Program-made: the position numbers and the translations under genes
NCBI GenBank assembly: GCA_902576375.1
Contig: CACGUZ010000003.1
Location: 111,657 to 175,656, forward strand
From: an uncultured Pelagibacteraceae bacterium
GTDB taxonomy: Bacteria; Pseudomonadota; Alphaproteobacteria; Pelagibacterales; Pelagibacteraceae
DNA: 64,000 bases
Reading direction: 5' to 3'
The notes under the pieces: model-generated
Databases searched by the model: none
Told to the model about the DNA's origin: nothing
The model's input: only the letters and a program-made list of their open reading frames with translations
Shown here: positions 55,341-63,457 of the stretch, in pieces
How the letters are laid out: every line of letters begins with the position of its first letter
How positions within the stretch are numbered: the first letter of the stretch is position 1

Positions 55341-57003
55341 TTTTTACTACAAAAATATATCTATTTTTAACTCGTAAACTTTTTTCATAGTTACAACTAT
55401 TTAATGATTTTTCACAATTTTCAAAGTTATCTATAAGTTCAGAAAATATTTTTTCAATTCTAAAATGTCTTTCGTCAACTTTATAAAAAGGATTTATTAA
55501 TGGAGAATAATTATACTTATTATACTCATCGTTAATTCTAATATAGTTTCTGCTTAAAAAAACTACAGCTACAATACAGAATAAAATTTTAATTTTTTTA
55601 AAGACTTGGTCAAAATTATTTTTAAATTTTGCAAGAATGATAGAAACAGGCATAAAAAAAATGATAGCAAAAAGTGCATATCCACCATATCTCAAGGCAG
55701 GGTGATTTATAAACCATTCAATTAATAAAAATAAAATTAAAAGAACCAATAAATTATAATTTTTATTATAGGATATTTTTTTTGTTTGTTTTTGATAAAA
55801 AAATAATATCAAAAATAAAGAAGTGAATAATAATCCTAAAATTAAATCGGAAACTTTATTAAAAAAATAATCATTTATCCAATTAGGAACCCAATTAAAA
55901 TTTTGAAGATATATTTCTGTATTATCCACTTTAAAAGTTGGTGTATGACCAGATTTTGACCAAAGATTATAATGTCGGTTCATTTTCTCTATCTCATTTG
56001 AACCTAAAGACCAATCAAAATTTTCAAAACATAAAAAATTTAAAGGATAAATTAAGCAACTAGTATTTAAAAAATTTGTAACGATAACTGCAAATATTAA
56101 TGATAGAAAAAAGTAGAAAATTTTATTCTTAATAATGTCCCTTAAAAAATTTAATTTATTCTCTTTGTATAAAATCCAAAATACAACTAGAGGAACTAAC
56201 AAATACAAAATGTAAAATGCTTTCAAGGATATTATAAGTCCTAATATTACTATCATTTGGATTAGATCATTTCTTGAGTCTTTTCTAAAATTTAAAAAAG
56301 TTAAAAGTTGTAAAAACAAAATTAAAATAAGTATTTGTGCAGACCGGTCAGTACCATGTTCCTGTAATCTATAAAAAAAGATATTTATAAATATAAAGAA
56401 ACATGCAGATAAAAAGAAAATAAAATCAATTTTTTTGTCCCTAAAATATTCAAAAAATCGTGATATTAAAATCATATTTGAAAATCCCATAATTAATAAA
56501 CTAGGAATATAAAATAAATAATATTTTGCGATCGGTAAATAAAATAAGGAATTAAGATAGAAAATAGATGATGGTGTTCTAAATCCATGATTAAATTGAC
56601 CAACACCAATCAACAATGAATGTTGAGTAATATAGTAAGTGTAAGGAAAATGATAATAATGGAAATCATCGTGAGTTTTAAATAAAAGTAATATCAAAAA
56701 TAAAAATAAAAAAACAACCAACAATATTTTAAAAGATAAAAAATCAAAATCTTTGATGAAATATACAAATAGAAATAAACCCATCAACAGAATGACAGCG
56801 TTATGTACATAATCATGAGGAATAAAAAAGTGAGAATAATACGAGTATATCAATAAAAAAAATAAACCAAACAATCCTACAAACCCAAGATTTTTGTTAA
56901 ATTTATTTTTAAAAAAAATCTTTGACGCTAAAAAACCAAAACCTAAAACTGAAAATAAAATTAAATTATAAAAAATAAAAAATGTGATTATGTTTAAAGG
57001 CAT
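55333..57003 (-). CDS. Large multi-pass membrane protein, glycan island
   Basis: I do not recognise a characterised family. The 556 residues are dominated by 12 or more hydrophobic helices, with a soluble C-terminal tail (about 510-556). A notable loop near 110-145 reads KTHDDFHYYHFPYTYY and then GVGQFNHGFRTPSSIFYLNS, rich in His and aromatic residues. Acidic and His residues in the first large periplasmic loop are typical of polyprenyl-linked GT-C glycosyltransferases, so that is a reasonable guess. It is flanked on both sides by FkbM methyltransferase genes with overlaps (8 nt and 1 nt). Confidence 0.6.
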   Translation of the reverse strand: MPLNIITFFIFYNLILFSVLGFGFLASKIFFKNKFNKNLGFVGLFGLFFLLIYSYYSHFFIPHDYVHNAVILLMGLFLFVYFIKDFDFLSFKILLVVFLFLFLILLLFKTHDDFHYYHFPYTYYITQHSLLIGVGQFNHGFRTPSSIFYLNSLFYLPIAKYYLFYIPSLLIMGFSNMILISRFFEYFRDKKIDFIFFLSACFFIFINIFFYRLQEHGTDRSAQILILILFLQLLTFLNFRKDSRNDLIQMIVILGLIISLKAFYILYLLVPLVVFWILYKENKLNFLRDIIKNKIFYFFLSLIFAVIVTNFLNTSCLIYPLNFLCFENFDWSLGSNEIEKMNRHYNLWSKSGHTPTFKVDNTEIYLQNFNWVPNWINDYFFNKVSDLILGLLFTSLFLILFFYQKQTKKISYNKNYNLLVLLILFLLIEWFINHPALRYGGYALFAIIFFMPVSIILAKFKNNFDQVFKKIKILFCIVAVVFLSRNYIRINDEYNKYNYSPLINPFYKVDERHFRIEKIFSELIDNFENCEKSLNSCNYEKSLRVKNRYIFVVKND

Positions 57004-57689
57004 TATTTTGATGAAAAATAAGCATCCATAAAAAGCAGTCTATTATTCTTATACTTGACTTTTGAGATTGAGATTAAATGATAATTATATTTCAAAAAAA
57101 ATGATATAATTTGATTAAAATTAGATTTAATACCAATATATCTCTCTATAAAAGTTATTTCAATTTTTAATAACTTTATTTTTTTTTTTGCTAAATTTTT
57201 ACTCATTCCTTTTAAAACATTGATTTCTTCACCCTGAACATCTATTTTACAGAAATCTATTTTTTTTCCTTTGGAAAACTCGTTGTCAAAGCTATTTGTT
57301 TTAATTTTAGATACTTTTTTTAAATCTTTTAAAGATTTAAAGATATCATTTTGTCTATAAAGGCTTGATTGGGATGAAATTTTATATTCGTAAAATTTCT
57401 TAAAAGATTTCTTATTAGACAGAGCAATATTTAATACTTTTATATTTTGATTTTTATGTTTTTTTTTTAATTCCTCTGACAATCTGGCGATAGGTTCATA
57501 ACAAAATATTTGTTTAAAATTACAAAATTTTAAAAGATATTCTAAAAAAGATCCTTCATTAGTGCCGATATCTACATAGATAATTTTTTTGTTTCCAAAA
57601 AAGCTTTTTAGAAGCTTCTTCTCATCACAAACTGACGAAAATAAATAAGAAAGAGCATCATCAATTTTTTGATAATATTTTAAAATCAT
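57003..57689 (-). CDS. FkbM-family methyltransferase (second of three)
   Basis: SAM-dependent methyltransferase. The 228 residues have IIYVDIGTNEGSFLEYLLKF near 36-55, the acidic CYEPIARL near 63-70 and KIDFCKIDVQGEEINVLKGM near 142-161, the FkbM signature. Compared with its two neighbours in the family it has GTNEGS rather than GAxxG in the SAM loop, so the three are not recent copies. It is the first gene of this minus-strand run, divergent from the 425-residue membrane protein with 41 nt between starts. Confidence 0.87.
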   Translation of the reverse strand: MILKYYQKIDDALSYLFSSVCDEKKLLKSFFGNKKIIYVDIGTNEGSFLEYLLKFCNFKQIFCYEPIARLSEELKKKHKNQNIKVLNIALSNKKSFKKFYEYKISSQSSLYRQNDIFKSLKDLKKVSKIKTNSFDNEFSKGKKIDFCKIDVQGEEINVLKGMSKNLAKKKIKLLKIEITFIERYIGIKSNFNQIISFFLKYNYHLISISKVKYKNNRLLFMDAYFSSK

Positions 57690-57730
57690 TGATATATTGA
57701 AACATTAATTAATTAAATTAAATTGCCTGT

Positions 57731-59008
57731 ATGATAAATAATCTTTTAAAAAAAAATTTCCACATTTTAATATGTTTTTTGTCAATATTAAGTATTTATT
57801 TAGGTTTTTTTTTAGATGAAAATATTACAATTGGACCAAAACTTGATTTTGAACATACGCTAGCAGGAGCAATCCAGTTTGAAAAGGATTTTATATATAC
57901 CTTTTTAAACTTTGACAAAGCACTTGATGATATTAATGCAGCAACAAGAATATCCCCTATTTATTTAATAATTATTTTTATACTTAATAAAATTTTAATT
58001 GATGTAGATTTATTGAGATTTTTTTTAATGAATATTATTATTCTTAATCAATTATTTTTTTATAAATCTCTAAAATTAATCTTTTTAAAAAAAAATATAG
58101 ATAAGAAATATTTACTTATCTTAAGTTGTATACTTTATTTATCACCTTCGTTTAGAGCTAATGCAATCTGGCCAGAAAGTGCAATGTTAGGTTTACTATT
58201 CTTTACAATATCTATTTATTTTTTTTTAAAATTTAAGATAAAAAAAAAAATTGAATATTCATTTATAAATATCGTATTTTTAGCAATAGCTTCATATATA
58301 AGACCATCTTTTTGCTTATTTGCTATATTTTTTTATTATGAATTTTTCAAATCTTTTTTAGAAAATAAAAATTTTTTAAAAAATATAATAAATATTACTT
58401 TACTAAATTTCTTTTTAGCTTTTCCAGCTTATTATTATATTTTCATAATTGACGTTTTTTTTATTGAGGAAGGAGGTTTAAGTTCTAATTATTTTAATAA
58501 AATTATTATTATAACATCAATAATAATTTTTCATATGTTTCCAATTTTATTTTATAAAAAACTTAATATAGGATTTAATCTTAAAAAAGATTTGATTTTT
58601 TTATTTATTATTTTTTTTTCATTGATCTTCATAATTAAAAATTTTGATTACAATCTTAACTTGTCAGGTGGGGGAATTGTCCTTCATGCCTCAAATTTCT
58701 TATTTGATAATAACCTCTTATTATATTTGTCTTATCCAATATTTATGTTTTTTTTGATAAAGATTTCTGTGTTTAAGAATTATAAAAATTTAATTTTAAT
58801 TTTAATTTTATTAATGATGACTCCCCAATATCATATTTTCCACAAATATTATGATCCATTAATAATCATTCTATGCTTCACAGTTCTCAATTTCGGAATA
58901 AAAGATGATTTCTTTAGAGAAAAAAGATATATGTTGTTTTTATACTCATTTTACATATTTTATTATTTGATACATTTTGCAAACCACATAATAGAAACTA
59001 ATGCATGA
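57731..59008 (+). CDS. Multi-pass membrane protein, possible GT-C glycosyltransferase
   Basis: A 425-residue protein with about ten to eleven membrane helices that I cannot assign to a named family. After the first helix (about 10-27) an acidic loop reads GPKLDFEHTLAG (35-46), followed by Asp-rich FDKALDDINAATRISPIY near 59-76. That resembles the ArnT/dolichyl-mannosyltransferase layout, in which acidic residues of the first periplasmic loop bind metal and sugar donor. Its end overlaps the following glycosyltransferase gene by 8 nt. It is one of few plus-strand genes in the island. Confidence 0.6.
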   Translation: MINNLLKKNFHILICFLSILSIYLGFFLDENITIGPKLDFEHTLAGAIQFEKDFIYTFLNFDKALDDINAATRISPIYLIIIFILNKILIDVDLLRFFLMNIIILNQLFFYKSLKLIFLKKNIDKKYLLILSCILYLSPSFRANAIWPESAMLGLLFFTISIYFFLKFKIKKKIEYSFINIVFLAIASYIRPSFCLFAIFFYYEFFKSFLENKNFLKNIINITLLNFFLAFPAYYYIFIIDVFFIEEGGLSSNYFNKIIIITSIIIFHMFPILFYKKLNIGFNLKKDLIFLFIIFFSLIFIIKNFDYNLNLSGGGIVLHASNFLFDNNLLLYLSYPIFMFFLIKISVFKNYKNLILILILLMMTPQYHIFHKYYDPLIIILCFTVLNFGIKDDFFREKRYMLFLYSFYIFYYLIHFANHIIETNA

Positions 59009-59675
59009 TCTAACTTTAGTAATACCTGCAAAAAGTGAAAAAGAATCTTTACCAAGTGTTCTAGATGAATTGAAGCCACTTAATCTAGAAATACTAATTG
59101 TATTAGAAAAAAATGATATCGAAACTATTAATTCAATTTCTGAACACAACTGTAAAATAGTTTTTCAAAAAAATAAAGGATATGGTGACGCTTTAATTTT
59201 AGGTATAAATAACGTTTTAACGAAATATTTTTGTATTTTTAATGCAGATGGATCATTTAATCCAAAAGAATTGAGTACAATGTACCAAAAATTAACTCTT
59301 AATAATATAGATTTTATTTTTGCATCAAGATATGAGAAGAATTGTAGTAGCGAAGACGACACTTTTATTACTTACATTGGTAATTTTATATTCACAAAAA
59401 TAGGTAACATTTTTTTTAATTTAAAAATTACTGATATTCTCTATACATTTGTGATTGGCAAAACTAAGTCTTTTAAAGGTCTAAATATTGAAAACAAAGA
59501 TTTCTCATTTTGTATTGAGCTTCCTATCAAGGCTAAAAAGATGGGTTACAAGCTCGACACTAGCAAATCCAATGAAAGAGCGAGGATAGGTGGCAGAAAA
59601 AAAGTAAATGCTTTTAGAGACGGATTCTTAATACTAATTTCTATGATGAAACTTTTTTTTAAAGTTGTTAAGTAA
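59001..59675 (+). CDS. Family 2 glycosyltransferase, DPM1-like with altered DxD
   Basis: GT-A fold transferase of 224 residues. The start DLTLVIPAKSEKESLPSVLDEL (3-24, in blocks) and KNKGYGDALILGI near 57-69 are typical. The metal-binding site reads FNADGS near 79-84, with Asn where the first Asp of DADGS normally stands. FASRYE near 108-113 also fits. It overlaps the preceding membrane protein gene by 8 nt; together they may make and use a polyprenyl-phosphate sugar. Its 3' end overlaps the convergent MraY/WecA-like gene by 42 nt. Confidence 0.82.
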   Translation: MHDLTLVIPAKSEKESLPSVLDELKPLNLEILIVLEKNDIETINSISEHNCKIVFQKNKGYGDALILGINNVLTKYFCIFNADGSFNPKELSTMYQKLTLNNIDFIFASRYEKNCSSEDDTFITYIGNFIFTKIGNIFFNLKITDILYTFVIGKTKSFKGLNIENKDFSFCIELPIKAKKMGYKLDTSKSNERARIGGRKKVNAFRDGFLILISMMKLFFKVVK

Positions 59676-60662
59676 TTTATAAATTATCAAATAATTTGTT
59701 ATGTATACAACAACCAAAATTATTTGAAATTTAGAATTTTCGGGATAAAGACTTATTACCATTATATAAACAAAATTATAAAAACTTATTGTAATTCCAA
59801 CTAATGAGTTATTGATTATTTGAGAAAAATTGAGGCTTTTTTTATAAGTAAAAAAAAGCTGCTGATGAACATGGTTGGTATCAGGTTTCATTGGTGAAAA
59901 ATCAGATCTAATTTTTCTTAACATAGAAAATAATATTTCAAATGCAGGATAACATAACAAATTCATTATGTAATATGGTGAAATATAATAATTTGAATTT
60001 GCTATTTCGATTAAGATATACCCTGTTAAGACTGACAAAATATATATTCCATTATCTCCTAAAAAAAGTTTATTAAATAAATTAAAAACTAGTAACAAAG
60101 AGAGACATAATATTAAAGATAATACTAAATCTTTATTGTATTCTATTTGTTCATTACTAATCGAATAAAACAAAAAAATATAAATTATCAAAAAATATCC
60201 GATTGCAATACCGTTGTTGCCATCAATAAAATTTGATCCATTAACTAATACTAAAAAACAAAAACTTACGAAAAAAATATTAAAGTAAATATTATTTAAA
60301 AGAGTATTTAAGAAATCAACTCTTAGATCTAAAATTGAAATATTTAAAGAAATCACAAAAAATATTATAACTAAAATTTGAATTAAGAATCTGATTAATG
60401 CCGATTTTAATAAATTTAAATCACCAATTAACCCCATCAAAAAAAACAAAAAAATATAAAAAGTTAAAAAAATATTTTGATCAGAATGATTCATTACAAA
60501 ATAAATCAAAATTATGAATCCACCCGACAAAGGTACCTTGTTTCGTTGTATATAAGTTTGATGTTTTAAACCCGTGTAACTTAATAAAAAGTTTTTGGAC
60601 TTAAATAAATAATTTATTATCAATATACTAATTAATAAAATAGTGGCTGAAGTAAATTCCAT
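59634..60662 (-). CDS. MraY/WecA-family glycosyl-1-phosphate transferase
   Basis: Polyprenyl-phosphate sugar-1-phosphate transferase that starts a lipid-linked glycan. The 342 residues have about ten helices, VPLSGGFII (43-51), NFIDGNNGIA (144-153; Asp148), FLGDNGIYIL (200-209; Asp203) and DTNHVHQQLF (261-270), matching the later WecA motifs. The early DDxxD motif is changed to GDLNLL (80-85), and the last motif has Gln-Gln where HxHH usually stands. Length is normal. The gene lies 2 nt after a GT2 gene, and its 3' end overlaps the opposing glycosyltransferase. Confidence 0.85.
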   Translation of the reverse strand: MEFTSATILLISILIINYLFKSKNFLLSYTGLKHQTYIQRNKVPLSGGFIILIYFVMNHSDQNIFLTFYIFLFFLMGLIGDLNLLKSALIRFLIQILVIIFFVISLNISILDLRVDFLNTLLNNIYFNIFFVSFCFLVLVNGSNFIDGNNGIAIGYFLIIYIFLFYSISNEQIEYNKDLVLSLILCLSLLLVFNLFNKLFLGDNGIYILSVLTGYILIEIANSNYYISPYYIMNLLCYPAFEILFSMLRKIRSDFSPMKPDTNHVHQQLFFTYKKSLNFSQIINNSLVGITISFYNFVYIMVISLYPENSKFQIILVVVYITNYLIIYKLLNNFKKKFHHRN

Positions 60663-60664
60663 AT

Positions 60665-61405
60665 TTATTTTTTTAAAAAATTAATTGATAAAATTATAAG
60701 CAAAAACATTGATTTGATAAAATTATAATTCATATAATAATTATAAACTTTAAATCCATCCTTTAATTTTTGTAAAGAAGAACTTGAGAGAGAATTTTTA
60801 GTTTTTCTCCACGACATAAGTGTTTCTTCTAAAGCACCAATTTCCTTACCAGATTTTAAAATTTTCAACCATAACACAAAGTCTTCTTTTGTTTTTATAT
60901 TTGCAAATTGAACTTTTTCAGAAATCAGGTCACGTCTCATCAGCACAGAGGACAATCCAATATCACAAGAAGTTAGAATATCTTTATAATCACGGAAATG
61001 TTTTGATTTACGTAAACTTAAAATTTCACCATCCTCACTTAAAATTTTGTAAGATGTATGAGATATAGTAAAATTATTTTTTTTCATGAATTGAAGTTGT
61101 TTAAAAATCTTCTCTTTGTCCCACAAATCATCAGCATCTAAAAAAGCAAGATATTTTCCTCTTGAATTAGCTATACCTATATTTCTGGATTTTCCAGCAC
61201 CCAAATTTTTATCATTGATAATTATTTTAATTTTTTCATTTTTTAAAAAATTTTCTTTTAAATAATGAAGATCATTCTTTTCTATATCATCATAAACTAT
61301 TATAATTTCTATATTTGTATACGTCTGATCTAATATGGAATTTATAGTTTCATTTATATATTTTTTTTTTTTAAAAAAAGGAATAATAACGCTTACTAAA
61401 TCCAT
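60665..61405 (-). CDS. Family 2 glycosyltransferase
   Basis: Inverting GT-A glycosyltransferase of the polysaccharide-biosynthesis type. The 246 residues start VSVIIPFFKKKKYINETINS (4-23), have IVYDD near 36-40, GAGKSRNIGI near 69-78 and the metal site FLDADDLWDKEKI near 92-104, with MSWRKTKNSLS near 204-214. A C-terminal hydrophobic stretch (about 232-243) may anchor it to the inner membrane. It sits 4 nt after the third FkbM gene. Sugar unknown. Confidence 0.88.
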   Translation of the reverse strand: MDLVSVIIPFFKKKKYINETINSILDQTYTNIEIIIVYDDIEKNDLHYLKENFLKNEKIKIIINDKNLGAGKSRNIGIANSRGKYLAFLDADDLWDKEKIFKQLQFMKKNNFTISHTSYKILSEDGEILSLRKSKHFRDYKDILTSCDIGLSSVLMRRDLISEKVQFANIKTKEDFVLWLKILKSGKEIGALEETLMSWRKTKNSLSSSSLQKLKDGFKVYNYYMNYNFIKSMFLLIILSINFLKK

Positions 61406-61409
61406 AAAT

Positions 61410-62225
61410 TTACATTAATAAAATATTTTCACTAGAACCATCTTTTATATTTGATATTTTTTTTTCAATATCTATGATTTTTTTAAATTTTTTTAAATCA
61501 TAAAATTCATAGTCAAAAGATTTAATTAATTTAAGAATTTTTTCTTTAGAGTACCCATGCTCTTTGTACAAATAAGGTGCTAATTCCATAAAAATTGGTG
61601 GTTTTGTTTTTTTCAAAAAATTTGTCCCTCCCAATAAAACGTCATATTCATAACCATCAACATCCAATTTGATAAAATCAACTTTAGAAATTTTATTTAA
61701 AATGATGAACTCATCTAATGTTGAAGAGGTTGATTTATCTGCACTTTTTTTTTCACCTTGGTGCTTTATATGTTTAGACTCTCCTGAGTTTAAATTCCAA
61801 CTTGAATAGATTGATTTTGGTTTTTTTATACCCTGGGAACCTAAAAATATTTGATACGGAAAAATTTTTTTTGATAAATTTGGGTTCAATTTTAAATTTC
61901 TTATAAGCTTATCAAAAGCATAATTCGTAGGTTCGATAGAAAATATTTTTGAATTATTAAAATTTTGAGCAAATTGTAGAGATTGAACTCCAAAATTAGC
62001 ACCAATATCTATTATTTTGTCGTACTTTTGCAAGTTAAGTTTTTTCGCAATTTTTGTAATTTCTTTTTCAAAGCCACCAAAAATAAAAATGTGCAAATCA
62101 ATTGCCTCTGATAGATTTAGGCTCCATCCAATATTGTTTCTTTTTACTGAAATCTTTTCTGGAAAGAAAATTCTAATTATATTATAGATTATCTTTGCAA
62201 AAAGTATTTTTTGTTTTGTTCTCAC
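61410..62225 (-). CDS. FkbM-family methyltransferase (third of three)
   Basis: SAM-dependent methyltransferase of 271 residues, the longest of the three here. Motifs: KIIDIGANFGVQSLQFAQNF near 68-87, FSIEPTNYAFDKLIRNLKLN near 96-115, VDFIKLDVDGYEYDVLLGG near 185-203. The C-terminal KPPIFMELAPYLYKEHGYSK near 210-229 is more like the archetypal FkbM than the other two. Its ATG overlaps the GT4 gene by 4 nt (ATGA). It probably O-methylates a surface sugar. Confidence 0.89.
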   Translation of the reverse strand: MRTKQKILFAKIIYNIIRIFFPEKISVKRNNIGWSLNLSEAIDLHIFIFGGFEKEITKIAKKLNLQKYDKIIDIGANFGVQSLQFAQNFNNSKIFSIEPTNYAFDKLIRNLKLNPNLSKKIFPYQIFLGSQGIKKPKSIYSSWNLNSGESKHIKHQGEKKSADKSTSSTLDEFIILNKISKVDFIKLDVDGYEYDVLLGGTNFLKKTKPPIFMELAPYLYKEHGYSKEKILKLIKSFDYEFYDLKKFKKIIDIEKKISNIKDGSSENILLM

Positions 62226-63379
62226 TTTGATCTTAAAATTTTATCTAAAACTTTGAAATGCCTAAACATAGTAAAATTTTTAGAATTTTTTTTTATATTA
62301 ATTTTATTTTTAAACTTTATTTTTTCTTCTATTTGACTAAAATTATTAAGACTGTTGTATAAAGCATCTTTTTGATTGTTTTCATATAAAATTCCATCTT
62401 TCCCATAATTAAGAAATTCACTTGGTCCATTAGGACAGTTACTAGAAATTACGTATAAATTTGAAAAGGCAGCTTCAATTATCACAAAGCCCATTTCTTC
62501 CCATTTTGAACTTAATATTAAGGCCTTTGAATCTTTCATATATCTAAATACATTTTCAACTTTTCCTAATATGTGTATGACATTGGGTAAATTTTTTTTT
62601 TGGATTAAATCTTTTAACTTTTTCATGTCTTCACCTTCACCCAGAATAACAAGATGGCAATTTTTTTTTTTATTGTGAAATTTGCTAAACTCATTGATTA
62701 AATATGAAAAGTTTTTTTGTTTTGTGAGTCTTCCCACTGCTAAAAAAACAAAATTATCTTTTGAAAATATATCTTTAAATCTATTTTCTGTTTTTAATTG
62801 TTTTTTAAATTTACTAATATTTATTACTGCATCTGGAAGATGAAAAATCTTATTGGTTTCAAAAATTTTTAAATTCATAATTTTATTTTTCAATTCTATT
62901 GATGGACATGTGATATATCTAATTCTATTTGAACAAATTTTCCAAAAATTTTTTCTTAAAAAATTTAATTTAGGCATTCCAGAAATTCTTAATATCAATT
63001 CTGTCTCAAAATTAAAAAATTTAAAAAGTAAAACAGGTAAAGATGTTATCAAATGAGCAACAATAAAATTTGGATTATTTTTTTTCAAAATTTTTAAAAG
63101 AGGGATAAATGAAATTAGGAATATTAAGATATATGATAATCTGCTTTGGAAAAAACCAATTTTTGGTAAAAATTTAAAATACTTCGGTCCAATATCTATA
63201 ACTTTAATATTTTCTTTTAAAAATTCTGACTTAAATTCATCCCACTCGCCACAAGAATTTATAATTGTAGCATCAAATTCATGACTATACTTTGAAAGTG
63301 ATAAAGAAGAATTTATTGTTGAAATTACTGTTCCAACTGGATTTAAGCAAGGAGACCAATAAAATACTTTTTTTTTCAT
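62222..63379 (-). CDS. Family 4 glycosyltransferase
   Basis: Retaining GT-B glycosyltransferase. The 385 residues start KKKVFYWSPCLNPVGTVIST (2-21), have the donor-site FLAVGRLTKQKNFSYLI near 211-227 and HLVILGEGEDMKKLKDLI near 240-257. The nucleotide-sugar Glu motif is SSKWEEMGFVIIEAAF near 290-305. The EEMGFVIIEA form (usual EGFGlvllEA) is normal for GT4. It is the first gene of the minus-strand run and is divergent from the methyltransferase at the right edge, 78 nt apart. Confidence 0.9.
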   Translation of the reverse strand: MKKKVFYWSPCLNPVGTVISTINSSLSLSKYSHEFDATIINSCGEWDEFKSEFLKENIKVIDIGPKYFKFLPKIGFFQSRLSYILIFLISFIPLLKILKKNNPNFIVAHLITSLPVLLFKFFNFETELILRISGMPKLNFLRKNFWKICSNRIRYITCPSIELKNKIMNLKIFETNKIFHLPDAVINISKFKKQLKTENRFKDIFSKDNFVFLAVGRLTKQKNFSYLINEFSKFHNKKKNCHLVILGEGEDMKKLKDLIQKKNLPNVIHILGKVENVFRYMKDSKALILSSKWEEMGFVIIEAAFSNLYVISSNCPNGPSEFLNYGKDGILYENNQKDALYNSLNNFSQIEEKIKFKNKINIKKNSKNFTMFRHFKVLDKILRSK

Positions 63380-63457
63380 TAATATAAATCTTTACATCAA
63401 ATAATATACTTTATAAGTAAAATATTTTATGAATTTATATAGTTTCATAAAATATAC

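Noticed and set aside
55333..59008. Long A/T homopolymer runs in the island membrane proteins as possible frameshift errors
   Set aside because: Reading frames stay open over full length with regular helix patterns, so no frameshift is needed.
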